DNA of 11,933 nt, from the NCBI GenBank assembly GCA_016202725.1, contig JACQOD010000044.1, positions 1 through 11,933 on the forward strand, in the 5' to 3' direction. Both the position numbers and the translations under genes were made by a program. This DNA is from Candidatus Aenigmatarchaeota archaeon. GTDB taxonomy: Archaea > Aenigmatarchaeota > Aenigmatarchaeia > QMZP01. Shown in pieces: positions 6,767 through 11,933 of the stretch; position 1 is the stretch's first letter; each line of letters opens with the position of its first letter. The notes beneath the pieces were generated by a model. That model ran no database searches, had not been told where the DNA came from, and worked only from the letters and a program-made list of their open reading frames with translations.

Positions 6767-6814
6767 CCGGTCGGGGACCGGTGGCGGGTCTTGCAGACCC
6801 CCTCGCGTTGGGGT
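6767..6814. terminator. Cluster of G+C-rich inverted repeats between convergent genes
   Basis: CCGGTC-GGG-GACCGG (6767-6781) is followed by GGGTCT-TGC-AGACCC (6786-6800). The ACCCC at 6797-6801 can also pair with GGGGT at 6810-6814, so the second and third stems are mutually exclusive. They lie between the ATP-cone gene and the convergent gene ending at 6842. The position fits a bidirectional transcript end, but there is no T tract, so the role is uncertain. Confidence 0.35.
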
Positions 6815-6841
6815 GCGACTGGCGGGCACCGCGACCGCTCG

Positions 6842-7858
6842 CTATGCCGGGATTGCCTTGTTCAGCCTGATTTTCCCGCGGATGATCAGATACGAGTCCA
6901 GGAACTGCTGCTCCGGCGCAAGCACGACCTGCGGCCCAAGATCCCAGGAGAGGCGCATTTCCTCCCGGTGCGGTCCCCTGTACGCTGGGTTGGGATAGTT
7001 CCCGTCGGCGGGGTGGATCTGATAGAAGGAAAACAGCCGCCTCGGGGACTCCCGGGAGAACAGGTGCTCGTCGGCGAAGACGCCCATATCGTGGGTATAG
7101 GTTCCTTCAAGGTAGGCTGCGACCGCTGCTTCGACGTACGGCGTTACGGTCCCGTTCCGTAGCGCGTTCAGGTCCCGATCAGCCTGCGAAACCTCTGCTG
7201 CCCATTCGTCCGGCGGGAGCGCCCCTAATGCGCGCCGGGCCCCGCCTTTCAGGAAGTGGTCGAGCATTGCCGCCAGCCTGTCCGCCGCCCCGGCATCGCC
7301 GCTTTTTGCCTGTGCGAGGAGGGTCGTGAAAAATTCGGTGTCCCCGCGGGGCCGAGGAGCCAACTCGAACCCGGTCCCTGCGCACACGATGATCCCTCCC
7401 CTTCCCTCTTCGCCGCGCTGCAGCCTTCCGTGCAGGGTTGGCGCATGGCGGTACAGGAACTCCTGGAACTCGCTGGCATGCGCTTCGGCAAACTCCGAGG
7501 CGCGGTGGGCCTTCCCATACACTTTCACGACCTCGCCTGTGCGCTGCACCCAGCACGCAAGCCCTGCGTAGCCTCTGCGAACCACCTCCCGGTCCCCGGG
7601 ACGAAGCTTGAGAACCGGCAGGCGCGCCTCGTATTCCCGAAGCCGTTCGCTAAATCGCCCTTCAAGCGGGTCCCATTCCTGCGCCAGCTCCGCAAACTCC
7701 CGGTGCAGCGAGCGGCTTGGCATGGTTTCGAAGCGCAGGATCATGCCCTCCGCCTGGACCATCCTTTGGGGAATGGGCGGCTCTATCTCGTCGCGGATGC
7801 CCGGGTATTCCCCGGCCTTCCGCAGGAACGCGCCCACGTCGTCTGAATAGGCATGCAT
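6842..7858 (-). CDS. Conserved-looking soluble protein of unknown function
   Basis: 338 residues from the ATG at 7858, chosen because a TATA-like box lies 26 bp upstream (leaderless arrangement); a longer frame upstream has no such support. I do not recognise the family. It has no signal peptide or membrane segment. The first half is mixed and charged (IPQRMVQAEGMILRFETMPS; VVRRGYAGLACWVQRTGEVVKVYGKAH). The middle is helical and Ala-rich (about 185-275, with AADRLAAMLDHFLKG and DEWAAEVSQADRDLNALRNG). The end has several aromatic and acidic patches: THDMGVFADEHLF, FSFYQIHPADGNYPNPAYRG and LSWDLGPQVVLAPEQQFLDSY. The histidines and acids in the last hundred residues could be an active site but match no motif I know. 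It is convergent with the ATP-cone gene and divergent from the small Cys-rich gene at 8021. Confidence 0.75.
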   Translation of the reverse strand: MHAYSDDVGAFLRKAGEYPGIRDEIEPPIPQRMVQAEGMILRFETMPSRSLHREFAELAQEWDPLEGRFSERLREYEARLPVLKLRPGDREVVRRGYAGLACWVQRTGEVVKVYGKAHRASEFAEAHASEFQEFLYRHAPTLHGRLQRGEEGRGGIIVCAGTGFELAPRPRGDTEFFTTLLAQAKSGDAGAADRLAAMLDHFLKGGARRALGALPPDEWAAEVSQADRDLNALRNGTVTPYVEAAVAAYLEGTYTHDMGVFADEHLFSRESPRRLFSFYQIHPADGNYPNPAYRGPHREEMRLSWDLGPQVVLAPEQQFLDSYLIIRGKIRLNKAIPA

Positions 7859-7879
7859 GGTAGTACGGCGGCTGGTGGC

Positions 7880-7888
7880 TATAAAAAG
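7880..7888 (-). promoter_or_regulatory. TATA-like box of the unknown 338-residue protein gene
   Basis: CTTTTTATA on the minus strand, centred 26 bp before the ATG at 7858. This predicts a leaderless transcript. Confidence 0.65.
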
Positions 7889-7904
7889 CTGTGCGGCATT
7901 CGGG

Positions 7905-7933
7905 CTGGCGACCCCCTCCCGCCAGAGGGGGGT
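7905..7933. repeat. Two overlapping inverted repeats between divergent promoters
   Basis: CTGGCG (7905-7910) pairs with CGCCAG (7920-7925). ACCCCCT (7911-7917) pairs, apart from one extra G, with AGGGGGGT (7926-7933). The two pairings interlock. They lie between the TATA-like boxes of the divergent genes starting at 7858 and 8021, where an operator would be expected. Confidence 0.4.
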
Positions 7934-7988
7934 GTGCTGCCTCGTATATGCCCCCGTCGCATGCCCCTTCCCGCGGGGTAGCGGGGGG

Positions 7989-7997
7989 CTATTTATC
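7989..7997 (+). promoter_or_regulatory. TATA-like box of the 50-residue Cys-rich protein gene
   Basis: CTATTTATC, centred 28 bp before the ATG at 8021, consistent with leaderless or near-leaderless transcription of this short gene. Confidence 0.6.
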
Positions 7998-8020
7998 CTC
8001 GCGCGCCCATACAACAGGGC

Positions 8021-8173
8021 ATGAAGTGCTTCATGTGCAGCAAAAATATCCCGGCAGGCAAGCAGCGCTTCCTGAAGGGCAAGTTCTTCGACGGCGACCC
8101 GTGCGTCAAGGCCTACGAAGCGAAAGCCAAGAATGGAGCATCCTCCAAGAAGAACGTCTGCGAGTTCTGCTGA
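8021..8173 (+). CDS. Small 50-residue Cys-rich (zinc-ribbon-like) protein
   Basis: A short frame of 50 residues with a CxxC pair at each end: C3-x2-C6 (KCFMCSK) and C47-x2-C50 at the C terminus (VCEFC), plus C28. Between them lie basic, mostly helical residues (KQRFLKGKFFDGD; KAYEAKAKNG). Two CxxC knuckles about 40 residues apart are the minimum for one zinc site, so a zinc ribbon is the simplest reading; a small thiol-redox protein is the alternative. Support for it being real comes from the TATA-like box 28 bp upstream and from the CxxC spacing. It is convergent with another tiny Cys-rich gene whose stop is 60 bp away. I do not know the family. Confidence 0.65.
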   Translation: MKCFMCSKNIPAGKQRFLKGKFFDGDPCVKAYEAKAKNGASSKKNVCEFC

Positions 8174-8233
8174 GAGATGCAGAGGGGGTCGCTGGCTCGG
8201 AATGGATGCCTGCCGCACGCAGGAGACCCCGGA

Positions 8234-8362
8234 TCACACCGCCTGCCGGAGCAGTTCAAGGTTGCAGGAGCGGTGGGTTCTGCACCAGGAGGCGCACTGC
8301 CGCGCAAGCGCTGGGTTGGGGAACCGCAGGCCGCACTCTCCGCACCGATACAGCCTGGCCAT
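8234..8362 (-). CDS. Small 42-residue Cys-rich zinc-finger-like protein
   Basis: A short frame of 42 residues with YRCGECGLRF at the start (C7, C10), then QCASWCRTHRSCNLEL (C23, C27, H30, C33). This resembles a widespread uncharacterised small protein family I remember from archaea and candidate-phylum bacteria, with CxxCG followed by CxxWCxxHxxCNxEI. The six Cys/His could hold one or two metal ions. The TATA-like box at 8382-8391 sits about 24 bp before the ATG, as for the other genes here, which strongly supports expression. It is encoded between two membrane thiol-system clusters. The function is unknown; metal or redox sensing is a guess from residues and context only. Confidence 0.72.
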   Translation of the reverse strand: MARLYRCGECGLRFPNPALARQCASWCRTHRSCNLELLRQAV

Positions 8363-8381
8363 ATGGTGATTCAGATGGCGC

Positions 8382-8391
8382 TATTTAAAAG
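8382..8391 (-). promoter_or_regulatory. TATA-like box of the 42-residue Cys-rich protein gene
   Basis: CTTTTAAATA on the minus strand, centred about 24-25 bp before the ATG at 8362, giving a leaderless transcript. Confidence 0.65.
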
Positions 8392-8405
8392 CATGCAGCA
8401 AGCAT

Positions 8406-8428
8406 TCCTCCCGGCTTCAGCCGGAGGA
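8406..8428. repeat. Imperfect stem-loop, 10-11 bp
   Basis: TCCTCCCGGCT and AGCCGGAGGA pair around a 2-base loop with one bulged C. It lies just upstream of the TATA-like box of the 42-residue protein gene, so it could be a regulator site or the end of a transcript coming from the right. Confidence 0.5.
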
Positions 8429-8533
8429 TGCATTGCCGCCCTGCGCAAGGAGCACTGGGCGCGCAACCCAACCAACTACCCAAAGGCGCTATTCCTGGCG
8501 GGGCCCGGGGGATGAGCGCTCACCAACTCACCA

Positions 8534-8570
8534 ATTTAAAAAGCCGTAGGTGTGCAGCCCATTGCACACC
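8534..8570 (-). terminator. Stem-loop plus T tract downstream of HWHA protein 2
   Basis: On the minus strand GGTGTGCA-ATGGGC-TGCACACC (a perfect 8 bp stem, 8549-8570) is followed within a few bases by CTTTTTAAATT. This is the form of an intrinsic terminator and lies about 115 bp after the stop of HWHA protein 2. The same TTTAAAAA could instead act as a TATA-like box, though no gene starts at the matching distance on either strand. Confidence 0.4.
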
Positions 8571-8682
8571 GCAGGCGCTCTTGCTTTCTCAAGGGATGAC
8601 TGGCATGCAAAAATATCCGGATGCTCCATCGTGCGCTGCACACGGACAACAAACAGGATTCCAGCCGTGTGCCCGGCAGCCT

Positions 8683-9312
8683 TCACCCGAACTCCAGCCG
8701 GATGGCGTCCCCGTCCCGCGGGATGTAATTCCGCCATTGCAGGCTGGGCTGGCCGTCCACGGTCATCCTGACCTGGCCCGGCTGGCCGTCCGGACAGAGG
8801 TCGCCGTTCCGCTTGTCCAGCAGCTGGCTTTCGGAGAAGGCCATGCCCAGGTGGTCCATGAACCGGCCCAGGGTCTGCTCAGAGGGCTGGCGGGGGATGA
8901 CGCCTTCGTTGTGGATCACGCCGTTCCCGTCCGAAGTGGGGAGGGAGCGGCGGTTCTCGGCCGGGTCGTGGGTGTGCAGGGACGCGGTGCCGATCTGGCT
9001 CCCGGGAAGGGCCTCCCGCAGGGTTTGCTCCTCCCCGCACACCAGGACGTCCACGTCCGCGTGCCAGTGGACGAAGGTCCCGGGAATCCCGGCCAGGTCA
9101 TAGCTCCCTTGCCCCACGAGGTTGCCCGTGGGGGTAGAAGCCAGGGCGAAGATGCCGTAGCCTGCCCCGGCGAGGATCAGGACGATTCCCGCGACCCAGA
9201 TCGCCTTGCCCCGGCGGGCCTTTTTCCTGGTTTGGCTCTCCTCTTCCTGGCGCTGCTCCTGCTTCTCCATGCGCTGGAGCAGGCGGCGCTCGTGCCTGTT
9301 CAGGGAATCCAT
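8683..9312 (-). CDS. Membrane-anchored His/Cys-rich extracytoplasmic protein (HWHA protein 2)
   Basis: 209 residues. A charged, probably coiled N-terminal stretch (1-35, rich in R, Q and E) precedes one membrane segment (about 37-58), so the rest faces outwards. The outer domain has HWHA (H82, H84), VCGEE (C92), HTH (H113, H115), IHNEG (H134) and GDLCPDGQ (C173), ending in IRLEFG at the C terminus. These match HWHA protein 1 residue for residue in order, and the Cys lies eight residues after the second HWHA His in both. His clusters fit metal binding and the two Cys could form a disulfide; neither is shown. The gene follows the DsbA-like gene on the same strand with a T-rich stretch and its own TATA-like box between them, so it is probably a separate unit. 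GGAGG also precedes the ATG, so it may have a very short leader. Confidence 0.88.
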   Translation of the reverse strand: MDSLNRHERRLLQRMEKQEQRQEEESQTRKKARRGKAIWVAGIVLILAGAGYGIFALASTPTGNLVGQGSYDLAGIPGTFVHWHADVDVLVCGEEQTLREALPGSQIGTASLHTHDPAENRRSLPTSDGNGVIHNEGVIPRQPSEQTLGRFMDHLGMAFSESQLLDKRNGDLCPDGQPGQVRMTVDGQPSLQWRNYIPRDGDAIRLEFG

Positions 9313-9333
9313 GCCCCTCCTTGGGCGCGCCGC

Positions 9334-9342
9334 TATAAAAAT
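9334..9342 (-). promoter_or_regulatory. TATA-like box of HWHA protein 2 gene
   Basis: ATTTTTATA on the minus strand, centred 26 bp before the ATG at 9312. The spacing predicts initiation at or near the start codon. Confidence 0.65.
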
Positions 9343-9370
9343 GGATGCCAGGGGAGGGCTCCCGCTTGGA

Positions 9371-9385
9371 GAAAGAAAAAAGGGG
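9371..9385 (-). terminator. T-rich transcript end after the DsbA-like gene
   Basis: On the minus strand CCCCTTTTTTCTTTC begins about 20 bp after the DsbA-like stop codon. Archaeal RNA polymerase ends at such T tracts without needing a hairpin. It lies just before the promoter of HWHA protein 2. Confidence 0.55.
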
Positions 9386-9404
9386 AAATCCCTTGTAAAG
9401 GCCT

Positions 9405-10271
9405 TTACGCAGCGAGGGCAGCTTCGATCGCGCCCTCGAAGACGGCGAAAGGCTGGGCGCCCACCACCAACTGGCCATCGCCACCGCTTTTCCCGATGAC
9501 GAACGAGGGGGTTCCGCCCACGCCGACTGCGGCGCCGTCATTGACGTCGTCCGCCACTTCCTGGGCGAATTTCCCGGAGTCCAGGCAGGTGTCAAACTGG
9601 GGCTGGTTCAGGCCGAACTCGCCGGCCCAGAGCTTGTATTGGGCGACGTTCATGCTGCCCTGGTTCTGGAAGATGCGGTCGTGCATCTCCTCGAACTTGC
9701 CCTGCTCACGCGCGCATTCCGTGGCTTCCGATCCCTTCTGGGCCTCCGGGTGGAAGCTCAGGGGGAAGTCCCGAACCACGTAGCGGACCTTGCCCGTGTC
9801 AATGTAGGCAGACTTCAGCAGGCCATAGGTGTTGGTGAAGTGGCGGGCGCAGAAGGGGCACTGGTAGTCCGTGAACTCCACGATGGTCACGGGGGCGTCG
9901 GGGCTGCCAATGACCGGGTCGTCGTCCAGCAGGGTGGAGATCTTGGTTGTCGCGGCTGCCGATGGCGGCGCCGCTGGCGGGGCGGACGGGGGCAGGGTGC
10001 CGGGCTGGTTGTTCCCGACCTGGGCGTTGCCCAGGACATTGCCGGTGGCGGTGATCCCGCCGAGGGTCACGCCCCCGTAGGCCCCGATCAGGGCTGCCAC
10101 GAACACGACCGCGAAGACCTTCGCGACCGGGAAGCTCGCGCTGGCGTTTCGTTGTTCCGGGCTCCGGGGTTCCGGGCTCCGGGGTTCCGGGCTCCGGGGT
10201 TCCGGGCTCCGGGGTTCCGGGCTCCGGGGTTCCTGGTTTCGTGGTTCCGGGGTTGTGCTTGCTTCGGACAT
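9405..10271 (-). CDS. Membrane-anchored DsbA-like thioredoxin-fold oxidoreductase
   Basis: 288 residues from the ATG at 10271, chosen for the TATA-like box 29 bp upstream; a longer frame lacks such support. The N terminus (8-41) is a run of EPRSP repeats, cytoplasmic by orientation. One membrane segment follows (about 48-70), then a Pro/Ala-rich linker (90-108) and a DsbA-type thioredoxin fold (about 112-288). The active site is CPFC (C138, C141) in VEFTDYQCPFCARHF, and the cis-proline loop is GTPSF (P255). C186 (ATECA) and C229 (DTCL) could form a second, structural disulfide, as in some DsbA relatives. The family oxidises or shuffles disulfides in secreted proteins. Its reoxidation partner is not in the window; no VKOR or DsbB is seen. 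The nearby Cys-rich lipoprotein and HWHA proteins are plausible clients. Transcription appears to end at the T tract at 9371-9385. Confidence 0.93.
   Translation of the reverse strand: MSEASTTPEPRNQEPRSPEPRSPEPRSPEPRSPEPRSPEQRNASASFPVAKVFAVVFVAALIGAYGGVTLGGITATGNVLGNAQVGNNQPGTLPPSAPPAAPPSAAATTKISTLLDDDPVIGSPDAPVTIVEFTDYQCPFCARHFTNTYGLLKSAYIDTGKVRYVVRDFPLSFHPEAQKGSEATECAREQGKFEEMHDRIFQNQGSMNVAQYKLWAGEFGLNQPQFDTCLDSGKFAQEVADDVNDGAAVGVGGTPSFVIGKSGGDGQLVVGAQPFAVFEGAIEAALAA
10155..10229. repeat. Minisatellite: five identical 15-bp units inside the DsbA-like gene
   Basis: Five perfect tandem copies of TTCCGGGCTCCGGGG on the plus strand, followed by two degenerate units up to about 10259. In the gene they encode EPRSP repeats. 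The unit length is a multiple of three, so gain or loss of copies keeps the frame and would change only the length of the cytoplasmic tail. Confidence 0.92.
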
Positions 10272-10295
10272 AATAGCATTTCCTTGCCGCCCAGC

Positions 10296-10304
10296 TATAT
10301 AAAT
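10296..10304 (-). promoter_or_regulatory. TATA-like box of the DsbA-like gene
   Basis: ATTTATATA on the minus strand, a near-ideal archaeal TATA box, centred 29 bp before the ATG at 10271. Confidence 0.72.
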
Positions 10305-10522
10305 GCCGGGGTCAGGTGGGAGGCGGAGGGGTGCGCGGGCTGCCGGCACACCCTGCCCCGGAGGCGGGGAAGGCCTCCCATCCGCCGGCTTGAACAGGCT
10401 CCCTTCCGCCATCCCAAAGCCGGTCGAGGGATACCGTGGCATCCACCCTGGCGGACAATGCTTGGGGGCCCATTCCCCGGAGAAAGGCAAAGGTTTTTCT
10501 TCTTCCTCACAGAAAGAGGGGC

Positions 10523-10855
10523 ATGGCACGCATGGTATCCCTTGTTCCCGCCCTCCTGGCGGCCGCCCTGGTCGCGGCCAGCGGCTGCACCTCCCCCGAT
10601 ATTGACCGGGACGCCATCCGGGCCACCACGGCCTGCCAGCTGCTCTGCAAGCTCTCTGCGGAGCAAGGCAGGGACCTGTCCGCAGGGCCCTGCCTGGGCG
10701 AGAACCTGGGCGGGGGCTTCGTCTGCGACATCGCCCACTCGCCCCGGGAGGCCGTGGACGGGGACTCGGCCAACCAGTGCCAGGCCTACCGGAACGGCTC
10801 CGCCGGCAGGTTCGTGGAGCTGGACGAGTACTGCGACGTCATCGCGGTGGAGTGA
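10523..10855 (+). CDS. Secreted lipoprotein-like protein with six additional cysteines
   Basis: 110 residues from the ATG at 10523. This start places a classic lipoprotein-type signal peptide first (MARMV, hydrophobic 5-19, then AASGC with C22); a longer frame from 10436 would bury it. GAGGGG precedes the ATG closely. The mature part has six cysteines, C38, C42, C57, C68, C86 and C104, in CQLLCK, GPCLG, VCDIAHSP, QCQAY and EYCDV. An even number of spaced Cys in a small secreted protein suggests three disulfides. I do not recognise the family. It is divergent from the DsbA-like gene, which makes it an attractive substrate. A TATA-like match upstream is poor (GTTTTTCTT near 10493), so its promoter is uncertain. 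Confidence 0.78.
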   Translation: MARMVSLVPALLAAALVAASGCTSPDIDRDAIRATTACQLLCKLSAEQGRDLSAGPCLGENLGGGFVCDIAHSPREAVDGDSANQCQAYRNGSAGRFVELDEYCDVIAVE

Positions 10856-10937
10856 GGGCGGCCTTCTTTATCGAAAGGACCGGGCAAAGGCAGGTTGTCC
10901 TTGCACGCCCTCACGGGGGTCGTTCTCCCTGTGGAAG

Positions 10938-10945
10938 TATATATA
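10938..10945 (+). promoter_or_regulatory. TATA box of the VapBC operon
   Basis: TATATATA, centred about 25 bp before the ATG at 10967. It supports that start and predicts a leaderless mRNA. Confidence 0.72.
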
Positions 10946-10966
10946 GACAACGTACAAAGTAAGTTC

Positions 10967-11215
10967 ATGAAAATGAAAATGAAAGTTGGTTCAAAAGGAC
11001 AGATCATCATTCCGAAGGTCGTGCGGGAAATTGTCGGCATCCGGGAGGAAGGCGCCGTGATCATGGAGGTGAAGGAGAAGTCCGTGGAGATACGGTCGCT
11101 TCCCAAAGAGGATCTCGCCAAAGCATGGGAGGAACGGGCAAAGAAACACGGCGGAGATCTTAAGAAAATGGGATGGGTCTACGGCGACCAGCTCTATGAG
11201 GAAGTGTTCGGATAA
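10967..11215 (+). CDS. vapB: AbrB/SpoVT-type antitoxin (VapB)
   Basis: 82 residues from the ATG at 10967, with two more in-frame ATGs at 10973 and 10979; the first best fits the TATA spacing. The N-terminal half is a swapped-hairpin AbrB DNA-binding domain: MKVGSKGQIIIPKVVREIVGI, then VIMEVKEKSVEIRS. The C-terminal helix (KEDLAKAWEERAKKHGG and YGDQLYEEVFG) is the part that normally wraps the toxin. The stop TAA shares its last base with the VapC ATG, so the two are translationally coupled. As in other VapB proteins it is expected to neutralise VapC and repress its own operon. Confidence 0.9.
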   Translation: MKMKMKVGSKGQIIIPKVVREIVGIREEGAVIMEVKEKSVEIRSLPKEDLAKAWEERAKKHGGDLKKMGWVYGDQLYEEVFG

Positions 11216-11610
11216 TGCTCTTTCTGGATGCGAACTTCTTCGTCTTCGCCAACTTTGACCTCGGAGAGAAGGGGAAAAGGGCCCGGTCCCTGCAAAAGGA
11301 GATCATTGCCCGCAGGGACGCCTGCACCTCCGTGCTGGCGTTGGATGAGGTAATGTGGGTAGTGGTGAGGAACAACAAGAAAGACCAATTGAAGAATATC
11401 ATCGAGGAAATATACGCGACCCCCCATCTAACGGTCAAGGAGGTGCCGGTCCTGGCCCCCTTGGCAGCTCTGGAAATCATGGAAACCTGTAATCTGCGCC
11501 CCCGTGATGCCATACATGCTGCTACCATGAAGGCGTTTGGCTTGCATGAAATTGCCACGGACGATCGGGATTTCGACAAGGTTGATTGGATCACCAGGGT
11601 TCACTTCTGA
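11215..11610 (+). CDS. vapC: PIN-domain ribonuclease toxin (VapC)
   Basis: 131 residues, the usual VapC length. The acidic residues of the PIN active site are visible: D5 (FLDANFF), E45 (ALDEVMW), D98 (RPRDAIHAA) and D117 in ATDDRDFD. PIN toxins cut RNA, often tRNA or rRNA, with divalent metal; the target here cannot be read from sequence. Overlap with VapB by one base (TAATG) is the standard toxin-antitoxin arrangement. This is the second toxin-antitoxin pair in the window, at the opposite end from HEPN-MNT. Confidence 0.92.
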   Translation: MLFLDANFFVFANFDLGEKGKRARSLQKEIIARRDACTSVLALDEVMWVVVRNNKKDQLKNIIEEIYATPHLTVKEVPVLAPLAALEIMETCNLRPRDAIHAATMKAFGLHEIATDDRDFDKVDWITRVHF

Positions 11611-11933
11611 ATCGTTATGATAAGGTCTTTCGCATGCAGGATGCGGTAAGGCGAAGCCATTTCATTGTCGCACCAGCGGTTGATGACTCTCAAGGGGCGA
11701 GGGCAACCATGCCTGCCCAAGGCGGTCTAGGAACCACATGCTGCTCCATCAACCTATGCTGCGACAGCGCCGAAGCCATATATCCCTCTAAATAGACAAT
11801 AGAAAACCAGGATCGCGAGTCGTGACCCTGGTATGATGTGCGTGTTTAGCTGCCAAACGCATATGCCATCGGTTTCAAAAAAAGAAACCAGAAGCAAGAG
11901 AGCCTGCAGTGGGCATTGAGGTAAACACGTACG
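11611..11933. other. Non-coding interval to window end with a series of inverted repeats
   Basis: About 320 bp without a supported gene. The last third holds ACCAGG...CCTGGT (11806-11832), an 8-bp stem ATGTGCGT/ACGCATAT with one G-U pair (11836-11864), and GGTTTC-A7-GAAACC (11871-11889). Read on the minus strand the last has a T7 loop. A TATA-like CTAAATAG near 11788-11795 precedes the first stem. It may be a small RNA or a transcript end; evidence is only structural. Confidence 0.4.

Larger units (their letters stand above)
8363..8682. other. Non-coding interval with inverted repeats
   Basis: About 320 bp without a supported gene. It holds the promoter at 8382-8391, a stem-loop at 8406-8428 and a stem-loop followed by a T tract (minus strand) at 8534-8570. 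Short frames here lack start signals or recognisable residues. Confidence 0.6.

Noticed and set aside
6721..6841. Possible tRNA or CRISPR in the hairpin-rich gap
   Set aside because: The stems do not form a cloverleaf, there is no T-arm consensus, and no regularly spaced direct repeats are present.
8040..8620. GCAAAAATATCC occurs both inside the 50-residue gene (near 8040) and at about 8607
   Set aside because: Only 12 bases match and flanks do not align into a second copy of the gene, so I treat it as chance.
8428..9783. Open frame (451 codons) antisense to HWHA protein 2 and the DsbA-like gene
   Set aside because: It spans two real genes and the terminator between them; no recognisable domain.
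11586..11795. 69-codon open frame with CC pairs after VapC
   Set aside because: It overlaps the end of VapC, has no promoter or ribosome binding site, and its Cys pairs (CCS, CCD) do not have metal-knuckle spacing.

Overview
The window looks like a G+C-rich archaeal chromosome segment. Seven genes have a T/A-rich TATA-like box centred about 24-29 bp before the chosen start codon, the geometry of leaderless archaeal transcripts. The gene content fits too: AbrB/PIN and HEPN/MNT toxin-antitoxin pairs, a secreted multidomain protein with many N-x-S/T sequons and a CARDB-like end, and a stand-alone ATP-cone. Small genomes of the DPANN type often carry such sets, but I cannot fix the lineage from sequence alone.

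Layout. (1) 1-1931: the 3' end of a surface protein with Ig/cadherin-like repeats, a convergent HEPN-MNT pair on the minus strand, and about 320 bp of non-coding DNA holding a decayed copy of the surface gene's 3' end and a 12-C tract. (2) 1932-4634: a 900-residue secreted protein joining beta-propeller-like repeats, an alpha/beta-hydrolase (lipase/esterase type) and Ig-like domains. (3) 4852-6719: a probable operon of a membrane-anchored His/Cys-rich protein (here called HWHA protein 1), a CcdA-type transmembrane thiol carrier and a stand-alone ATP-cone. (4) 6842-8362: a 338-residue protein of unknown function on the minus strand, then two very small Cys-rich proteins (50 and 42 residues) facing each other. 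(5) 8683-10855: HWHA protein 2 and a membrane-anchored DsbA-like oxidoreductase on the minus strand, and a divergent lipoprotein-like protein with six further cysteines. (6) 10967-11610: a VapB/VapC pair, then about 320 bp with several inverted repeats and no supported gene.

The unifying theme of the middle of the window is extracytoplasmic thiol and metal chemistry. The two HWHA proteins share HWHA, a Cys eight residues after its second His, HxH, IHxEG and GDLCPDG in the same order. One is adjacent to CcdA and the other to DsbA. Together with the secreted Cys-rich lipoprotein and the small Cys-rich cytoplasmic proteins they suggest a disulfide or metal-handling system in which the HWHA proteins are the undescribed part. 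This is inference from conserved residues and gene order.
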